Assembly (NCBI RefSeq): GCF_003352835.1
Contig: NZ_QLVD01000010.1
Coordinates: 1 to 64,000, forward strand
Reading direction: 5' to 3'
Length of the DNA: 64,000 nucleotides
Origin: Ornithinimicrobium murale
GTDB lineage: Bacteria > Actinomycetota > Actinomycetes > Actinomycetales > Dermatophilaceae
In this document: positions 1 to 10,419 of the stretch, piece after piece
Layout of the letters: every line of letters starts with the position of its first letter
How positions within the stretch are numbered: position 1 is the first letter of the stretch
Translations under genes and position numbers: made by a program
The notes under the pieces: generated by a model
Seen by the model: the letters and a program-made list of their open reading frames with translations, nothing else
Databases searched by the model: none
What the model was told of the DNA's origin: nothing

Positions 1-120
1 ACCAGAACACACCACACACCCACAAAGAATGCGCACCATGCCCCAGGACAGGGTAAAAATTGGCATCGATTACTGACACGCTGTTGAGTTCTCAAAGATC
101 GGACACACACCACCCACCGA
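1..120 (-). promoter_or_regulatory. rRNA operon leader with boxA antitermination element; 16S rRNA lies off the left edge
   Basis: Read on the minus strand, positions 96-81 carry TTTGAGAACTCAACAG, the boxA-type NusB/NusE (S10) antitermination signal of actinobacterial rrn leaders. It is followed by the usual 'GCGTGTC...GATGCCAA' stretch found just ahead of 16S rRNA genes. No 16S sequence is visible, so the rRNA gene must start beyond position 1. The stretch has no credible ORF. Together with the upstream promoter it shows an rRNA operon transcribed out of the window to the left, diverging from nothing and lying downstream of tyrS on the same strand. Confidence 0.8.
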
Positions 121-161
121 CAAACCATTCCAGTCTGCACAGCGTTTGGGGCAACCTGACT

Positions 162-192
162 ACTGTACCACCTTCCGACGCACTCAGTGCAA
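162..192 (-). promoter_or_regulatory. Probable rRNA operon promoter (-35 TTGCAC, -10 TACAGT)
   Basis: On the minus strand TTGCAC (192-187) is followed after 19 bp by TACAGT (167-162), about 70 bp upstream of the boxA leader. The spacer is slightly longer than the optimum of 17-18 bp. The placement immediately before an rrn leader makes it the best promoter candidate; a second, weaker pair (TTGCCC/TGGAAT) lies just downstream. Inferred from sequence only. Confidence 0.5.
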
Positions 193-382
193 CCGGCTTG
201 TGCAGCGAACTGCGGCCGGCTTCGGCGTGATGGTGTGCCATGCTCCTGCGGGACCGGCCACTCCGGTGAACCGGGTGTCCGTGCCTCCCTGCTGGGCTGG
301 CGAAGGACAACATTAGGTCAGCTCTCCCGGCAAACGCAAATCCGCTGGTCAGCGGCCCGTAGCAGCTCCCTTTGGGCGACTG

Positions 383-1648
383 TCAGGCCATCGCGCGTCG
401 TGCGGCAGCCAGGTTCTTCCGTCCGCGCCGCAGGAGCGCGATGCTTCCATGGAGGAAGGTGTCCTCCCCCAGCACGTGCTCGACATCGCTGACCTTGATG
501 TTGTTGATGCTCACCCCGCCCTCGCCCACCAGGCGCCGGGCGGCTCCCTTGCTCTCCGCCAGTCCCGTGGCCACGAGGGCATCGACGACGTTGGCGCCCA
601 CGGGAACCTCGCCTCCGGGCAGCTCGGCGGTGGCATCCGCCAGCGTCTGGGCATCGATCTCGGCCGGCTCGCCCTTGCCGAAGAGCACCTGGCTCGCGGC
701 CTGCACCTGGGCCGTCGCCTCCGCGCCGTGCACCAGTGTCGTGACATCGGCCGCGAGCACCTTGTGTGCCTCCCTCAGGTGTGGACGCTCCTGGGTGGAG
801 TGCTCCAGCTCCTCGATCTCCTCCCGGGTCCGTGCGGTGAAGACCTTGAGCAGTTTGGCGACCTCGGAGTCCGCGACGTTGATCCAGTACTGGTAGAACG
901 CGTAGGGACTGGTCATGTCCGCGGACAGCCAGACGGCGTTGCCCTCGGACTTGCCGTACTTCTGGCCGTTCTCGTCAGTCAGCAGGGGCGTCGTCATGAC
1001 GTGGACGCTCTCCCCCTCGACCCGGTGGACCAGGTCGACTCCGGCGGTGAGATTGCCCCACTGGTCCTGGCCGCCGGTCTGCAGGGCGCAACCGTGCTCC
1101 CGGAACAGGTGCAGGTAGTCCAGCGCCTGCAGGATCTGGTAGCTGAACTCGGTGTAGCTGATGCCCGCGTCGCTCTGCAGGCGGGCCGCCACGGCATCCT
1201 TGCGGATCATCTGGTTCACCCGGAAGTGCTGCCCGATGTCCCGCAGGAAGTCCAGCGCGGACAACGGTGCGGTCCAGTCGAGGTTGTCCACCAGGAGCGC
1301 GGGGTTGTCCCCCTCGAACTCCACGAAGGGCTTCACCAGCGCCTTGATCCGCGCGACGTTGGCGGCGGTCTGCTCCTTGGTCTTCAGACCACGTTCGCTC
1401 GTGGGCTTCGGGTCGCCGATCTGCCCCGTGGAGCCCCCGACCAGGACGATGACCCGGTGCCCGGCCTGTTGCAGGTGCCGCAGCATCACCAGTTGGACGA
1501 GGTTGCCGAAGTGCAGCGACGGAGCCGTTGGGTCGAAGCCGCAGTAGACCGTGATCGGACCGTCGGCCAGCGCCTCGCGCAGGGCGGTCTCGTCGGTGGT
1601 CTGGGCCACCAGGCCCCGCCACTGCAGTTCCTCGAAGATGTCGCTCAC
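383..1648 (-). CDS. tyrS: Tyrosyl-tRNA synthetase
   Basis: Cytoplasmic class Ic aminoacyl-tRNA synthetase that charges tRNA-Tyr with tyrosine using ATP. The 421-aa product has the usual length. The Rossmann catalytic domain shows the HIGH-type motif as HFGN near residues 46-49 and the KMSKS-type motif as KYGKS near 228-232; a C-terminal S4 RNA-binding domain covers roughly residues 350-410. The frame is open for a further 121 codons upstream, but homology begins at 'SDIFEELQWRGL', so I chose the GTG at 1648; the upstream extension runs through a tandem repeat and is not coding. The SD sequence (GAGGT) is weak. It is the last gene of its strand before the rRNA operon. Identification is very secure. 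Confidence 0.96.
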   Translation of the reverse strand: MSDIFEELQWRGLVAQTTDETALREALADGPITVYCGFDPTAPSLHFGNLVQLVMLRHLQQAGHRVIVLVGGSTGQIGDPKPTSERGLKTKEQTAANVARIKALVKPFVEFEGDNPALLVDNLDWTAPLSALDFLRDIGQHFRVNQMIRKDAVAARLQSDAGISYTEFSYQILQALDYLHLFREHGCALQTGGQDQWGNLTAGVDLVHRVEGESVHVMTTPLLTDENGQKYGKSEGNAVWLSADMTSPYAFYQYWINVADSEVAKLLKVFTARTREEIEELEHSTQERPHLREAHKVLAADVTTLVHGAEATAQVQAASQVLFGKGEPAEIDAQTLADATAELPGGEVPVGANVVDALVATGLAESKGAARRLVGEGGVSINNIKVSDVEHVLGEDTFLHGSIALLRRGRKNLAAARRAMA

Positions 1649-1777
1649 GTCTACCTCAGGTCTCTCGCTCGGATGTGCTGGTTCAGCCTGCACCATTGTC
1701 CACCGACTGCACCAGAGGGTGAGCACCCACTGCCCACGTGGCTCCGCGACGCGGCTGGAGGAGCGGTATGCCGAGGG

Positions 1778-1858
1778 GCGGGCTCGGCGGGCCAGGTGCG
1801 TGGCCGAGGTGCGGGTTCGGCGGGCCAGGTGCGTGGCCGAAGTGCGGGTTCGGCTGGT
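1778..1858. repeat. 33-bp tandem repeat, about 2.5 copies, upstream of tyrS
   Basis: Two nearly identical 33-bp units (1778-1810, 1811-1843) plus a partial third unit sit in the 265-bp spacer between the glycosylase gene and tyrS. Units differ at two or three positions. They lie in the presumed tyrS leader region; the rest of this spacer has no gene that I can support and no clear T-box. Confidence 0.8.
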
Positions 1859-1913
1859 CAGGGTCCTGTTGCCGGGTGACCGACCGCCCTGGATGACCGT
1901 CGCCGCTCTCCCC

Positions 1914-2558
1914 TCAGGTGCGAGACCGCAGGGGCGCGGCAGGGCGATAGACCGACACGGTCGGGTCCCCGTCCAACCAGAACCGCCAGGGATACGCAGC
2001 GCCGTCCCCACCGGGACCGCGCAGCCCGACCCTTGGGCCGGTGCGGATCACGGGGCGTGCCCGCTCGGAGCCATCACCCGGCCCGGTCTCCGGGCCGCGC
2101 AGCGCGATCGCCGCACCGCCCAGCAGGTCCGCGCCGTAGTCGGCCAGGCTCAGCCCGAGGGCCCGGGCCAACCGGGCCGGCCCCCGTGCGAGGTCCCGGT
2201 CGGTCGGGACCCGTCCCGTCCGTGCCGACGTGCGACGTTCCCGGGCCAGGTCCCGTCCCCGGATCACCTCACCGGCCCGCAACAGGACCGCCTGGGCCTC
2301 GCCGTCCGGACCGCACACCACGTTGGCGCACGTGTGCATGCCATAGGTGAAGTAGACGTAGAGGTGCCCCGCGTCACCGAACATGACCCTGTTGCGGTCG
2401 GTCGCCCCGCGAAAGGCGTGGGACCCGGGGTCCTGAGCGCCGGCATACGCCTCCACCTCGGTCAGCCGCACCGCGACGTCCCCGTGCTCAAGCACCGTCC
2501 CCAGCAGGTCCGGGGCAACCTCCAGCGCAGGGCGGGTGAGCGAGTCGCGGGTGAGCAC
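1914..2558 (-). CDS. mpg: DNA-3-methyladenine glycosylase (Mpg/AAG family)
   Basis: Base-excision repair enzyme that removes 3-methyladenine and other alkylated purines by hydrolysing the N-glycosidic bond. The 214-aa protein matches the Mpg/AAG family: '[10 protein letters not shown]' around residues 31-40 holds the conserved glutamate, and '[15 protein letters not shown]' around 68-82 is the family block that includes the DNA-intercalating tyrosine region. It follows argH on the same strand with only 2 bp between the argH stop and its ATG, so the two are probably cotranscribed. The C-terminus is arginine/proline rich but of ordinary length. The same argH-mpg-tyrS order is seen in other actinobacteria, to my knowledge. 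Confidence 0.92.
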   Translation of the reverse strand: MLTRDSLTRPALEVAPDLLGTVLEHGDVAVRLTEVEAYAGAQDPGSHAFRGATDRNRVMFGDAGHLYVYFTYGMHTCANVVCGPDGEAQAVLLRAGEVIRGRDLARERRTSARTGRVPTDRDLARGPARLARALGLSLADYGADLLGGAAIALRGPETGPGDGSERARPVIRTGPRVGLRGPGGDGAAYPWRFWLDGDPTVSVYRPAAPLRSRT

Positions 2559-2560
2559 GC

Positions 2561-4084
<1,524 letters not shown>

Positions 4085-4139
4085 TCAGCACGTGCGTCGG
4101 GCTAGCGCGGGAGCCGCGCCCGCGCCTGCCGCCGACTGG

Positions 4140-4676
4140 TCAGTGCTCGCCGTCGGCTGCCTGGCCGGCCAGGGCCAGGAAGCGCGTCGCGACCCGCTCC
4201 CCACCCTGCGGATCGAGGGTGATGACCAGGATCGTGTCGTCTCCGGCGATGCTGCCCAGCACGTCGGGGTTGTCGCTGCGGTCGATCGCCGAGGCGAGAT
4301 ACTGCGCAGCCCCCGGAGGCGTCCGCAGCACCGCCTGGTTGCCGGTCGCGCGGGCCGAGACCAGCAGCTCCTCACACAGGCGGGCCAGGCGGGTGCCGTC
4401 CTCCGCCGAGGCCGGCCGCAGCGTCTGGTCCCCGCCCTGGGCCGGCACGGCGTAGACCTGTCCGCGTCCCTTGCGCACCTTGACCGCGCCCAGTTCGAGC
4501 AGGTCCCGGGACAGCGTCGCCTGGGTGATGCTGATGCCGTCCCGCGCGAGGTGTTCCAGCAGGTCGGACTGTGAAGCGATGGAGTGACGTTCCAGGACGT
4601 GGACGATCCGTTGGTGGCGCGCGGCGCGGGTGGTCGGGATCCCCCCGGCAGGCAACTCTGCAGTGCTCACCCGCAC
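4140..4676 (-). CDS. argR: Arginine repressor ArgR
   Basis: Arginine-responsive transcriptional repressor of arginine biosynthesis genes, hexameric when arginine-bound. The 178-aa protein has the N-terminal winged-helix DNA-binding domain (about residues 20-90, '[21 protein letters not shown]...[10 protein letters not shown]') and the C-terminal oligomerisation/arginine-binding domain ('[20 protein letters not shown]', about 125-150). Two in-frame GTG codons (4676 and 4670) can serve as start. Neither has a Shine-Dalgarno sequence, but a TATAGT box ends exactly 7 nt before the GTG at 4670, which favours a leaderless message starting there (176 aa). It is followed by argH, its likely target. 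A palindrome over the promoter suggests self-control. Confidence 0.95.
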   Translation of the reverse strand: MRVSTAELPAGGIPTTRAARHQRIVHVLERHSIASQSDLLEHLARDGISITQATLSRDLLELGAVKVRKGRGQVYAVPAQGGDQTLRPASAEDGTRLARLCEELLVSARATGNQAVLRTPPGAAQYLASAIDRSDNPDVLGSIAGDDTILVITLDPQGGERVATRFLALAGQAADGEH

Positions 4677-4677
4677 A

Positions 4678-4698
4678 ACTATACAGTTTCATGCATAG
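4678..4698 (-). promoter_or_regulatory. argR -10 box (TATAGT) overlapping an ARG-box-like palindrome
   Basis: Positions 4679-4698 read CTATACAGTTTCATGCATAG, a 20-bp imperfect palindrome (CTATRC-N8-GYATAG, one mismatch in six pairs). It overlaps the TATAGT at 4683-4678 that would place transcription at the argR start codon. Size and AT-rich half-sites resemble ARG boxes. Autorepression by ArgR is inferred. Confidence 0.5.
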
Positions 4699-4718
4699 TC
4701 ATGCGGGCGACCTCCGAC

Positions 4719-5675
4719 CTAGGTGGCCCACCGCTCACGCAGCCAGGCCGCCACCGCGACCCCCTGGGCGCGTTGGAACGCACGCAGGGTGGGCAGACCC
4801 GTCGGTGCCGGGAGGCGCGCCATGTGCAGGAAGTAGCCCAGCAGCCCGGTCAGGACGGCGTCGATGTCCTCCTCGCTCGCGCCCAGGTCCATCAACTGCC
4901 CCTCGTATGCCGTGGGGTCGGGTCCTCCGAGCAGGCGCCCGTTGAGCAGCAGGACCAGGGTGTCGAACCAGGCCGCGCCACGAGTGGCCCACGGCCAGTC
5001 CACCACGCGCACCTGGCCGGTCGCTGTGACCAGGAGGTTGTCCGCCCGGATGTCGGTGTGCGCCAGGTAGTCCCCGCGCAGGCGGTCTGGCGCGTCGAGG
5101 GCGCGATCGGCCAGGCTGTGCAGGTTGTCGCCCACCCACAGGTCGAGGTCCGCGGGTGGGTCGGCCAGGAGGTGCGGCCAGCGGGACAGATCACGGGCCA
5201 GGTCCACCTCCAGACGGGGCAGAGCGACACCCTCGGGTAGAGGGCGCTCCACCAGGGCGCGCAGCGCCTCCAGGGTGGCGGCGACCTCGCCCGCCACCCA
5301 CGGTGTGTGCGGGTGCCGGCCGGCGATGTCCTCCACCAGCAGGCCGACCCAGCGCTCCCCCTCCACGCGCTCGTCGAAGGATGCCAGGAGGACCGGCGCC
5401 TCGGCATACCCCGGCAGTTGGTCCAGCACTGCGATCTCCCGGGCAATCAGGTCCGGGGTGTGCGGATTGAGCCGCTCACCGGCCGCCTTGACGAACGCCG
5501 AGCCGCGCTCACCGTGCACCCGGTCAGCCGTGCCGGGCGAGAAGCCGCCCTGCTGCGGCAGCACCTCGATGACCGGCCCGACCTGGCCGGTCACCCAGGC
5601 GCGCACCTGCTCGGGCAGGTCCGCCCAGGTGATTCGCACTCCATGGGACCTGATCGGCTCGGTGGTCTCGGACAT
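4719..5675 (-). CDS. Aminoglycoside phosphotransferase (APH)-family kinase-like protein
   Basis: Member of the APH/choline kinase superfamily, which phosphorylates small molecules with ATP; the substrate here is unknown. In the 318-aa sequence the Brenner motif appears as HTDIRADN (206-213) with the catalytic aspartate, and the metal-binding motif as VDWPWA (225-230), where a tryptophan replaces the more common phenylalanine after Asp. Both key aspartates are present, so it should be active. It sits between the SDR gene and argR on the same strand. A TAGCGT box six nt before the ATG suggests a leaderless transcript of its own. There is no reason to call it an antibiotic-resistance enzyme. Confidence 0.85.
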   Translation of the reverse strand: MSETTEPIRSHGVRITWADLPEQVRAWVTGQVGPVIEVLPQQGGFSPGTADRVHGERGSAFVKAAGERLNPHTPDLIAREIAVLDQLPGYAEAPVLLASFDERVEGERWVGLLVEDIAGRHPHTPWVAGEVAATLEALRALVERPLPEGVALPRLEVDLARDLSRWPHLLADPPADLDLWVGDNLHSLADRALDAPDRLRGDYLAHTDIRADNLLVTATGQVRVVDWPWATRGAAWFDTLVLLLNGRLLGGPDPTAYEGQLMDLGASEEDIDAVLTGLLGYFLHMARLPAPTGLPTLRAFQRAQGVAVAAWLRERWAT

Positions 5676-5681
5676 GGGCGC

Positions 5682-5687
5682 ACGCTA
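5682..5687 (-). promoter_or_regulatory. -10 box TAGCGT, leaderless start of the APH-like gene
   Basis: The box ends 6 nt before the ATG at 5675 and there is no SD sequence, so transcription should begin at or next to the start codon. Confidence 0.5.
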
Positions 5688-5753
5688 ACAAGCACCCATC
5701 ACCGGGCTGGGAGGCAGACGGCGGCAGGTCGCGGGACGACCTCAGCGAGTAAG

Positions 5754-6527
5754 TCAGGCCAGCGGGTCGTCCTCGCCCCAGGGCCGGAGGCGGAGCATCC
5801 GCTCCCCCTCGCCGAGGCCCTGGGCCGACTTCTGGCGCAGCACGTCGAGGTCGTCGGCGCCGGCACGCACCATGCGGCCGGAGAAGCCGTCCAGCTCGCC
5901 GTCGGCGATGGCCAGCGCGAGCGCGGTCAGGTCTGTGGGGCTGGTCCACTCGGTGCGGTTCCGGTGCATCTGCATGCTGTGCGTCATGTCGGTCTCGATG
6001 ACGCCGGGCGCCAGGTCGAACGCCAGGATGCCGTGCTCGGCGCCGGCCAGCGCGACGCCGCCGGTCAACCGGGCCAGCGCGGACTTGCTCGCGTGGTAGG
6101 CGGTGAGGACGTCGCTCTCCCGGGTCCCGGACCCGCTGTTCAGGTTGATCACCCGACCACCGCCGGCAGCGATCATGTGCGGCACCACGGCCCGGGTGAC
6201 CAGGAACGGCCCACGCACGTTGGTCTCCAGCACCTGCCACCACCGCTCGGGATCGGCCTCCCACAACGGCAGCTCAGGCTCCACCAGGCCAGCGTTGTTG
6301 ACCAGCAGGTCGATCCGGCCGTGCTCGGCGATCGCCGCCTCGACGACTGACTGCACCGCCGCCTCATCGGTCACGTCGCAGGCGGTCGTGGGAACGCCGC
6401 TCGGGTCGTCGTCTCCGCTGCGGGACAGGCCGACGACCTGCCAGCCAGCGTCGCGCAGGGCGTCGGCCAGGATGGCACCGATGCCTCGCGAGGCACCGGT
6501 GACCAGGGCGACCCTCGGCATACTCAT
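5754..6527 (-). CDS. SDR-family NAD(P)-dependent oxidoreductase
   Basis: Classical short-chain dehydrogenase/reductase of 257 aa. Residues 10-17 are the nucleotide-binding TGASRGIG, 77-80 NNAG, Ser near 131-133 and YHASK at 144-148 complete the catalytic Ser-Tyr-Lys set. The substrate cannot be told from sequence. The acidic residue after beta-2 is absent ('GLSRSGDD'), which leans toward NADPH. The start ATG overlaps the pheT stop by four bases, so it is translationally coupled to the phenylalanyl-tRNA synthetase genes, although a functional link is not obvious. A second ATG lies two codons in. Confidence 0.9.
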   Translation of the reverse strand: MSMPRVALVTGASRGIGAILADALRDAGWQVVGLSRSGDDDPSGVPTTACDVTDEAAVQSVVEAAIAEHGRIDLLVNNAGLVEPELPLWEADPERWWQVLETNVRGPFLVTRAVVPHMIAAGGGRVINLNSGSGTRESDVLTAYHASKSALARLTGGVALAGAEHGILAFDLAPGVIETDMTHSMQMHRNRTEWTSPTDLTALALAIADGELDGFSGRMVRAGADDLDVLRQKSAQGLGEGERMLRLRPWGEDDPLA

Positions 6528-9073
6528 CGCTGCACCGCGCCGTGGTCTGTGGCAGCTCGGGCAACGGCGGCGTCGCGGGCGGTGTTCACCTCCTCGGTCG
6601 TCAGGGTGCGGTCCGGTGCTCGGAAGAGCAGGTGGAACGCCAGGGACTGCTGGTCCTCCCCGATCTGGTCACCGCGATAGACGTCGAACAGCTGCACCGA
6701 CTCGAGCAGGTCACCAGCACCGGCGCGGACCGACTCCTGCACGTCGCCGAAACTCACGCTGCGGGGGACGGTGAGGGCGATGTCGGACCCGGCTGGCGGG
6801 TGGTTCGACAGCGGCGCCCCCTGCGCACGGCGGTCGCTGGCCGCAATCAGCACGTCCAGGTCCAGCTCGGCGGCGACCGTGCGCTCGGGCACACCCAGGG
6901 CCTTGACGACCTTCGGGTGCAGCTCACCAGCCCAACCGACCGTCGTGCCGTCCGCCAGTGCCAGCTCGACACAACGGCCGGGGTGGAACGGCTCGCGCTC
7001 GGTCTGCAGCCGCTCGACCACGACGCCCACGGCGTCGCAGATCGCGTGCGCCCAGCCGACCATGTCGGTGACGTCGGTGGTCCGGCCCGGGCCCCACCAG
7101 CCGGCCCGTTCGCTGTGCCCGGCAGCCACCAGCGCCACATGCAGCGGCTGGTGCGGCACGGCCGCCCGGATCTCCTCCAGCACCGCGTCGTCCGGCTTGA
7201 CGCCGACCCCCGGCACCGGGGCCTTGCGCGCCAGGTCGGGGTGGGTGACGGTGTCGATCTCGAACAGCGCCACGTCCTTGGCGCCACGGCCCAGGTTGCG
7301 ACGCAGCGCATCCGGCAGCGTCTGGAGCAGTTCGGTGCGCATCAGCGGCGCCTCGTCCGACAACGGGTTGGCCAGCCGCACCGCGTGCCTGCGCTGGTCG
7401 TCGGCGGCCAAGCCCAGGTCGTCGAACCGGGAGTCGCCGACGAACGGGTAGGTGAGCACCTCGTCCAGCCCCTGCCCGGCCAGCGCCGCTGCGACGGTGC
7501 GACGCACCCGCTGGGCGTGCGTGAGGCCACGACCACCCGGCGCGGTCGGGAGCACCGACGGGATCTTGTCGTAGCCGTCGATCCGTGCCACCTCCTCGAC
7601 CAGGTCGGGCCCGGTCAGGAGGTCGGGGCGCCAGGTGGGCGGGGTGACGGTGAGGATGCCGTCGGCGCCGGCGGTGACCGTGCACCCGATCGTCTCGAGC
7701 AGCTCACGCACGCGGTCGACGGTGTAGTCCACCCCCACGTAGCGGGTCGGCATCGACGGGTCGAAGGTGATCGGCTCAGGCTGGCTGACCTGCCCGGCGT
7801 CGGTGACCGCCGGATCGGCGGCGCCACCGCCGAGCTCCACCATGAGCTCGACCATGAGCTGAGCCGCCTGGGGGGCGAGCTCGGGGTCCACGCCGCGCTC
7901 GAAGCGCTTGGACGCCTCGCTGGAGAGCCGGTGCCGGCGGGAGGTGCGGGCCACCGTGCGCGGGTCGAAGTGCGCGGCCTCGATGAGCACGTCGGTCGTG
8001 CTCTCACTCACCTCGCTGGAGGCTCCACCCATGACGCCGGCCAGGCCCAGGACGGTCTCGCCACCGTCGGTGATGAGCAGGTCCTCCGGGTCCAGTGTCC
8101 GCTCGACGTCGTCCAGAGTCGTCAGCTTCTCCCCCGGTCGGGCGCGGCGCACCACGATCGGACCGGTGACCTTGGCCAGGTCGTAGGCGTGCGTGGGCTG
8201 ACCGACGGCGAGCATCACGTAGTTGGAGACGTCGACGGCCAGGCTGATCGGGCGCATCCCGGCCTCGGTGAGGCGGGTCGCCATCCAGGCGGGTGTCTGC
8301 GCCTGCGGGTCGAGGCCGCGCACGATCCGGGTGACGAAGCGGTCGCAGCCCACGGCGCCGTCCAACGGCGCCTCGTCCTGCAGCTCGACAGGGAAGCCGT
8401 CGGGCGTCGCGGCCGGTGCCGTCAGCTCGCGCTCCTGGCCGTCGACCACTCGCACCAGGGCGGGGTCGCGGTAGGCGGCACCGGTGCTGTGGGAGTACTC
8501 CCGGGCAATGCCGCGCAGGCTGAAGCAGTAGCCGCGGTCCGGTGTCACGTTGACCTCGACGGTCTCCCGGTCCAGGCCGAGCAGCGGGATCGCGTCCTGC
8601 CCGGGCTGCAGCCCCTCGGCCCGAGCGCCGAGCCAGTCGGTGAGCACGATGATGCCGTCGTGGTCGGACCCCAGGCCCAGCTCGAGCGAGGAGCAGATCA
8701 TGCCGGCGCTGACGTGGCCGTAGGTCTTGCGCGCCGAGATCTGGAAGTTCCCGGGCAGCACGCCACCGGGCAGGATCACCACCACCAGGTCGCCGGCCGC
8801 GAAGTTGTGCGCGCCGCACACGATGCCCTGCGGCTCGCCGGTGCCATTGGCCGCTCCGACGTCCACCTGGCACCAGTTGATCGTCTTGCCGTTCTTCTGC
8901 TCCTCGGGGGTCATCTCCAGGACGCGGCCGACCACGAGCGGGCCCTGCACGTCCCCGCCGTGCAGGCCCTCCTCCTCCAGGCCGACCCGCACCAGGTCAG
9001 CCGCCACCTGGGTGCCGGTCGTGCCGTCCGGCACCTCGGCATACTCCCTCAGCCAGTCAAGGGGAACCCGCAT
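6524..9073 (-). CDS. pheT: Phenylalanyl-tRNA synthetase beta subunit
   Basis: Beta chain of the alpha2beta2 enzyme that charges tRNA-Phe. The 849-aa sequence has the full bacterial layout: N-terminal EMAP/tRNA-binding fold (about 40-155, 'VVVGRVLEMTPE...WCQVDVG'), B3/B4 editing region (about 215-380), B5 (about 400-480), the inactive synthetase core, and a C-terminal anticodon-binding FDX-ACB domain (about 750-849, ending 'FHLLFRAPDRTLTTEEVN...'). The frame is open another 86 codons upstream inside pheS, but the product starts at MRVPLDWLREY. The ATG at 9073 shares one base with the pheS stop (TGATG), the usual coupling of the pair. Confidence 0.97.
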   Translation of the reverse strand: MRVPLDWLREYAEVPDGTTGTQVAADLVRVGLEEEGLHGGDVQGPLVVGRVLEMTPEEQKNGKTINWCQVDVGAANGTGEPQGIVCGAHNFAAGDLVVVILPGGVLPGNFQISARKTYGHVSAGMICSSLELGLGSDHDGIIVLTDWLGARAEGLQPGQDAIPLLGLDRETVEVNVTPDRGYCFSLRGIAREYSHSTGAAYRDPALVRVVDGQERELTAPAATPDGFPVELQDEAPLDGAVGCDRFVTRIVRGLDPQAQTPAWMATRLTEAGMRPISLAVDVSNYVMLAVGQPTHAYDLAKVTGPIVVRRARPGEKLTTLDDVERTLDPEDLLITDGGETVLGLAGVMGGASSEVSESTTDVLIEAAHFDPRTVARTSRRHRLSSEASKRFERGVDPELAPQAAQLMVELMVELGGGAADPAVTDAGQVSQPEPITFDPSMPTRYVGVDYTVDRVRELLETIGCTVTAGADGILTVTPPTWRPDLLTGPDLVEEVARIDGYDKIPSVLPTAPGGRGLTHAQRVRRTVAAALAGQGLDEVLTYPFVGDSRFDDLGLAADDQRRHAVRLANPLSDEAPLMRTELLQTLPDALRRNLGRGAKDVALFEIDTVTHPDLARKAPVPGVGVKPDDAVLEEIRAAVPHQPLHVALVAAGHSERAGWWGPGRTTDVTDMVGWAHAICDAVGVVVERLQTEREPFHPGRCVELALADGTTVGWAGELHPKVVKALGVPERTVAAELDLDVLIAASDRRAQGAPLSNHPPAGSDIALTVPRSVSFGDVQESVRAGAGDLLESVQLFDVYRGDQIGEDQQSLAFHLLFRAPDRTLTTEEVNTARDAAVARAATDHGAVQR

Positions 9074-10173
9074 CAGATCTCCATCCCGAACTGCGCGTTG
9101 AAGCGCACGTCTCCCTCGATGATCTCCCGCATGTCGGCCAGGTGGTTGCGGAACATCAGCGACCGCTCCACCCCCATGCCGAACGCGAAGCCCTGGTAAC
9201 GCTCCGGGTCGACCCCGCAGGCGCGCAGCACGTTGTGGTTGACCATGCCGCAGCCACCCCACTCGATCCAGCCGGTCCCGCCACATGTACGACATGGCGC
9301 GGCAGTCGGTAGTCCGCGGCAGACGAAGCACTGGAAGTCCATCTCGGCGCTGGGCTCGGTGAACGGGAAGTAGGCCGGACGCAGCCGTGTCTTCAGGCCC
9401 TCACCGAACAGTTCGCTCGCCAGGCGGTCCAGGGTGCCCCGCAGATGTGCCATGGTCAGGCCCTCGTCAACGGCCAGGCCCTCCATCTGGTGGAAGACCG
9501 GTGTGTGGGTCGCGTCCAGCTCGTCGGTGCGGAAGGTCTTGCCCGGCACCGCGACATAAAGAGGCGCGCCGCGCTCCAGCAGGGAGCGGGCCTGGCCGGG
9601 CGAGGTGTGCGTGCGCAGCACGATGCCCGCGTCGGCCGGGTCGACGAAGAAGGTGTCCTGCATCTGCCGGGCCGGGTGGTCCTTGTCGAAGTTGAGCGCG
9701 TCGAAGTTGAACCACTCGGCCTCGACCCCGGGGCCCTCGGCGATCTCCCAGCCCATGCCGACCATGACGTCGGCCATCCGCTCGGCAGTCAGCGTCAGCG
9801 GGTGGCGGTGTCCGAAGGGGCGGCGATCCGGCCGCACGGTCAGGTCCATCGCCTCCTCCACCAGAATCCGCTCGTCGCGCTCGGCCTCCAGCTCGGTCTG
9901 GCGGGTGGCCAGTGCCTGGTTGACCTGGCCCCGGGCCTGACCGACGCGCTTGCCGGCCTCGGCCTTGGCGCTGGGCGGCAGGGCTCCGATCTCGCGGTTC
10001 GCCAGGGCCAGCGGGCTCTTCTCGCCCGCGTGCGCAATGCGGGCTGCCTTGAGCTCCTCGAGGCTGGCCGCCGCGGTGATGGCAGCGAGGGCGTCGGTGA
10101 CGTTCTCCTCAATCACCGCAGGGTCGAGGGCGCTCACCTCGACGGGGTCATAGTTCGTGTTGGGTCCGGACAC
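9073..10173 (-). CDS. pheS: Phenylalanyl-tRNA synthetase alpha subunit
   Basis: Catalytic alpha chain of PheRS, a class II aminoacyl-tRNA synthetase. The 366-aa product has an N-terminal coiled-coil (about residues 20-95) that contacts tRNA, and class II motifs including 'FDALNFDKDHPARQMQDTFF' (motif 1/2 region), 'QMEGLAVDE' and the C-terminal 'GFAFGMGVERSLMFR' motif 3. The open frame extends upstream to 10338, but homology begins near 'VEVSALDPAVIEENV'. The GTG at 10173 lies 7 nt after a TAGACT box and lacks an SD, which fits a leaderless start. pheT follows with a one-base overlap. Confidence 0.96.
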   Translation of the reverse strand: MSGPNTNYDPVEVSALDPAVIEENVTDALAAITAAASLEELKAARIAHAGEKSPLALANREIGALPPSAKAEAGKRVGQARGQVNQALATRQTELEAERDERILVEEAMDLTVRPDRRPFGHRHPLTLTAERMADVMVGMGWEIAEGPGVEAEWFNFDALNFDKDHPARQMQDTFFVDPADAGIVLRTHTSPGQARSLLERGAPLYVAVPGKTFRTDELDATHTPVFHQMEGLAVDEGLTMAHLRGTLDRLASELFGEGLKTRLRPAYFPFTEPSAEMDFQCFVCRGLPTAAPCRTCGGTGWIEWGGCGMVNHNVLRACGVDPERYQGFAFGMGVERSLMFRNHLADMREIIEGDVRFNAQFGMEI

Positions 10174-10180
10174 GCGCCCG

Positions 10181-10186
10181 AGTCTA
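10181..10186 (-). promoter_or_regulatory. -10 box TAGACT, leaderless start of pheS
   Basis: TAGACT ends 7 nt before the GTG at 10173. It resolves the pheS start, since no SD precedes any candidate codon. The rest of the 246-bp spacer up to the methyltransferase stop shows no gene. Confidence 0.6.
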
Positions 10187-10419
10187 AGTCGGCCGGCGTC
10201 GCCGCGACGAAAGGGTTGCCGCGACCTCGTCCCGGGCCGGCGCCGGGGCACGTGCCCAGTCCTGCTCGCCTGCCCGGGTTCTACCCAGCACACCGCTCGG
10301 CACATCACGGGTAGTTCCCGTGCTCGTGCCACGGTCAAGAGGCAGCGGGCGGCCGGGGCGAACTGTGCCGAGCGCTCACTCTGCGGGTTGACGCGCAGGT
10401 GCGCGAGGCGTTGGACCTG

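Noticed and set aside
449-1879. Long plus-strand ORF (476 codons) opposite tyrS
   Set aside because: It is antisense to a secure tyrS gene, runs through the tandem repeat and shows no domain; GC-rich DNA gives long open frames on the opposite strand.
4719-5675. Aminoglycoside resistance gene
   Set aside because: Only the general APH-superfamily motifs are present; nothing ties it to antibiotic substrates.
6542-9199. 885-codon plus-strand ORF opposite pheT
   Set aside because: Mirrors pheT codons, His/Gly/Arg-rich without any recognisable motif; a shadow of the real gene.
10174-10338. N-terminal extension of PheS from 10338
   Set aside because: Homology starts after the GTG at 10173, which has a -10 box 7 nt upstream; the extension is not part of the family.
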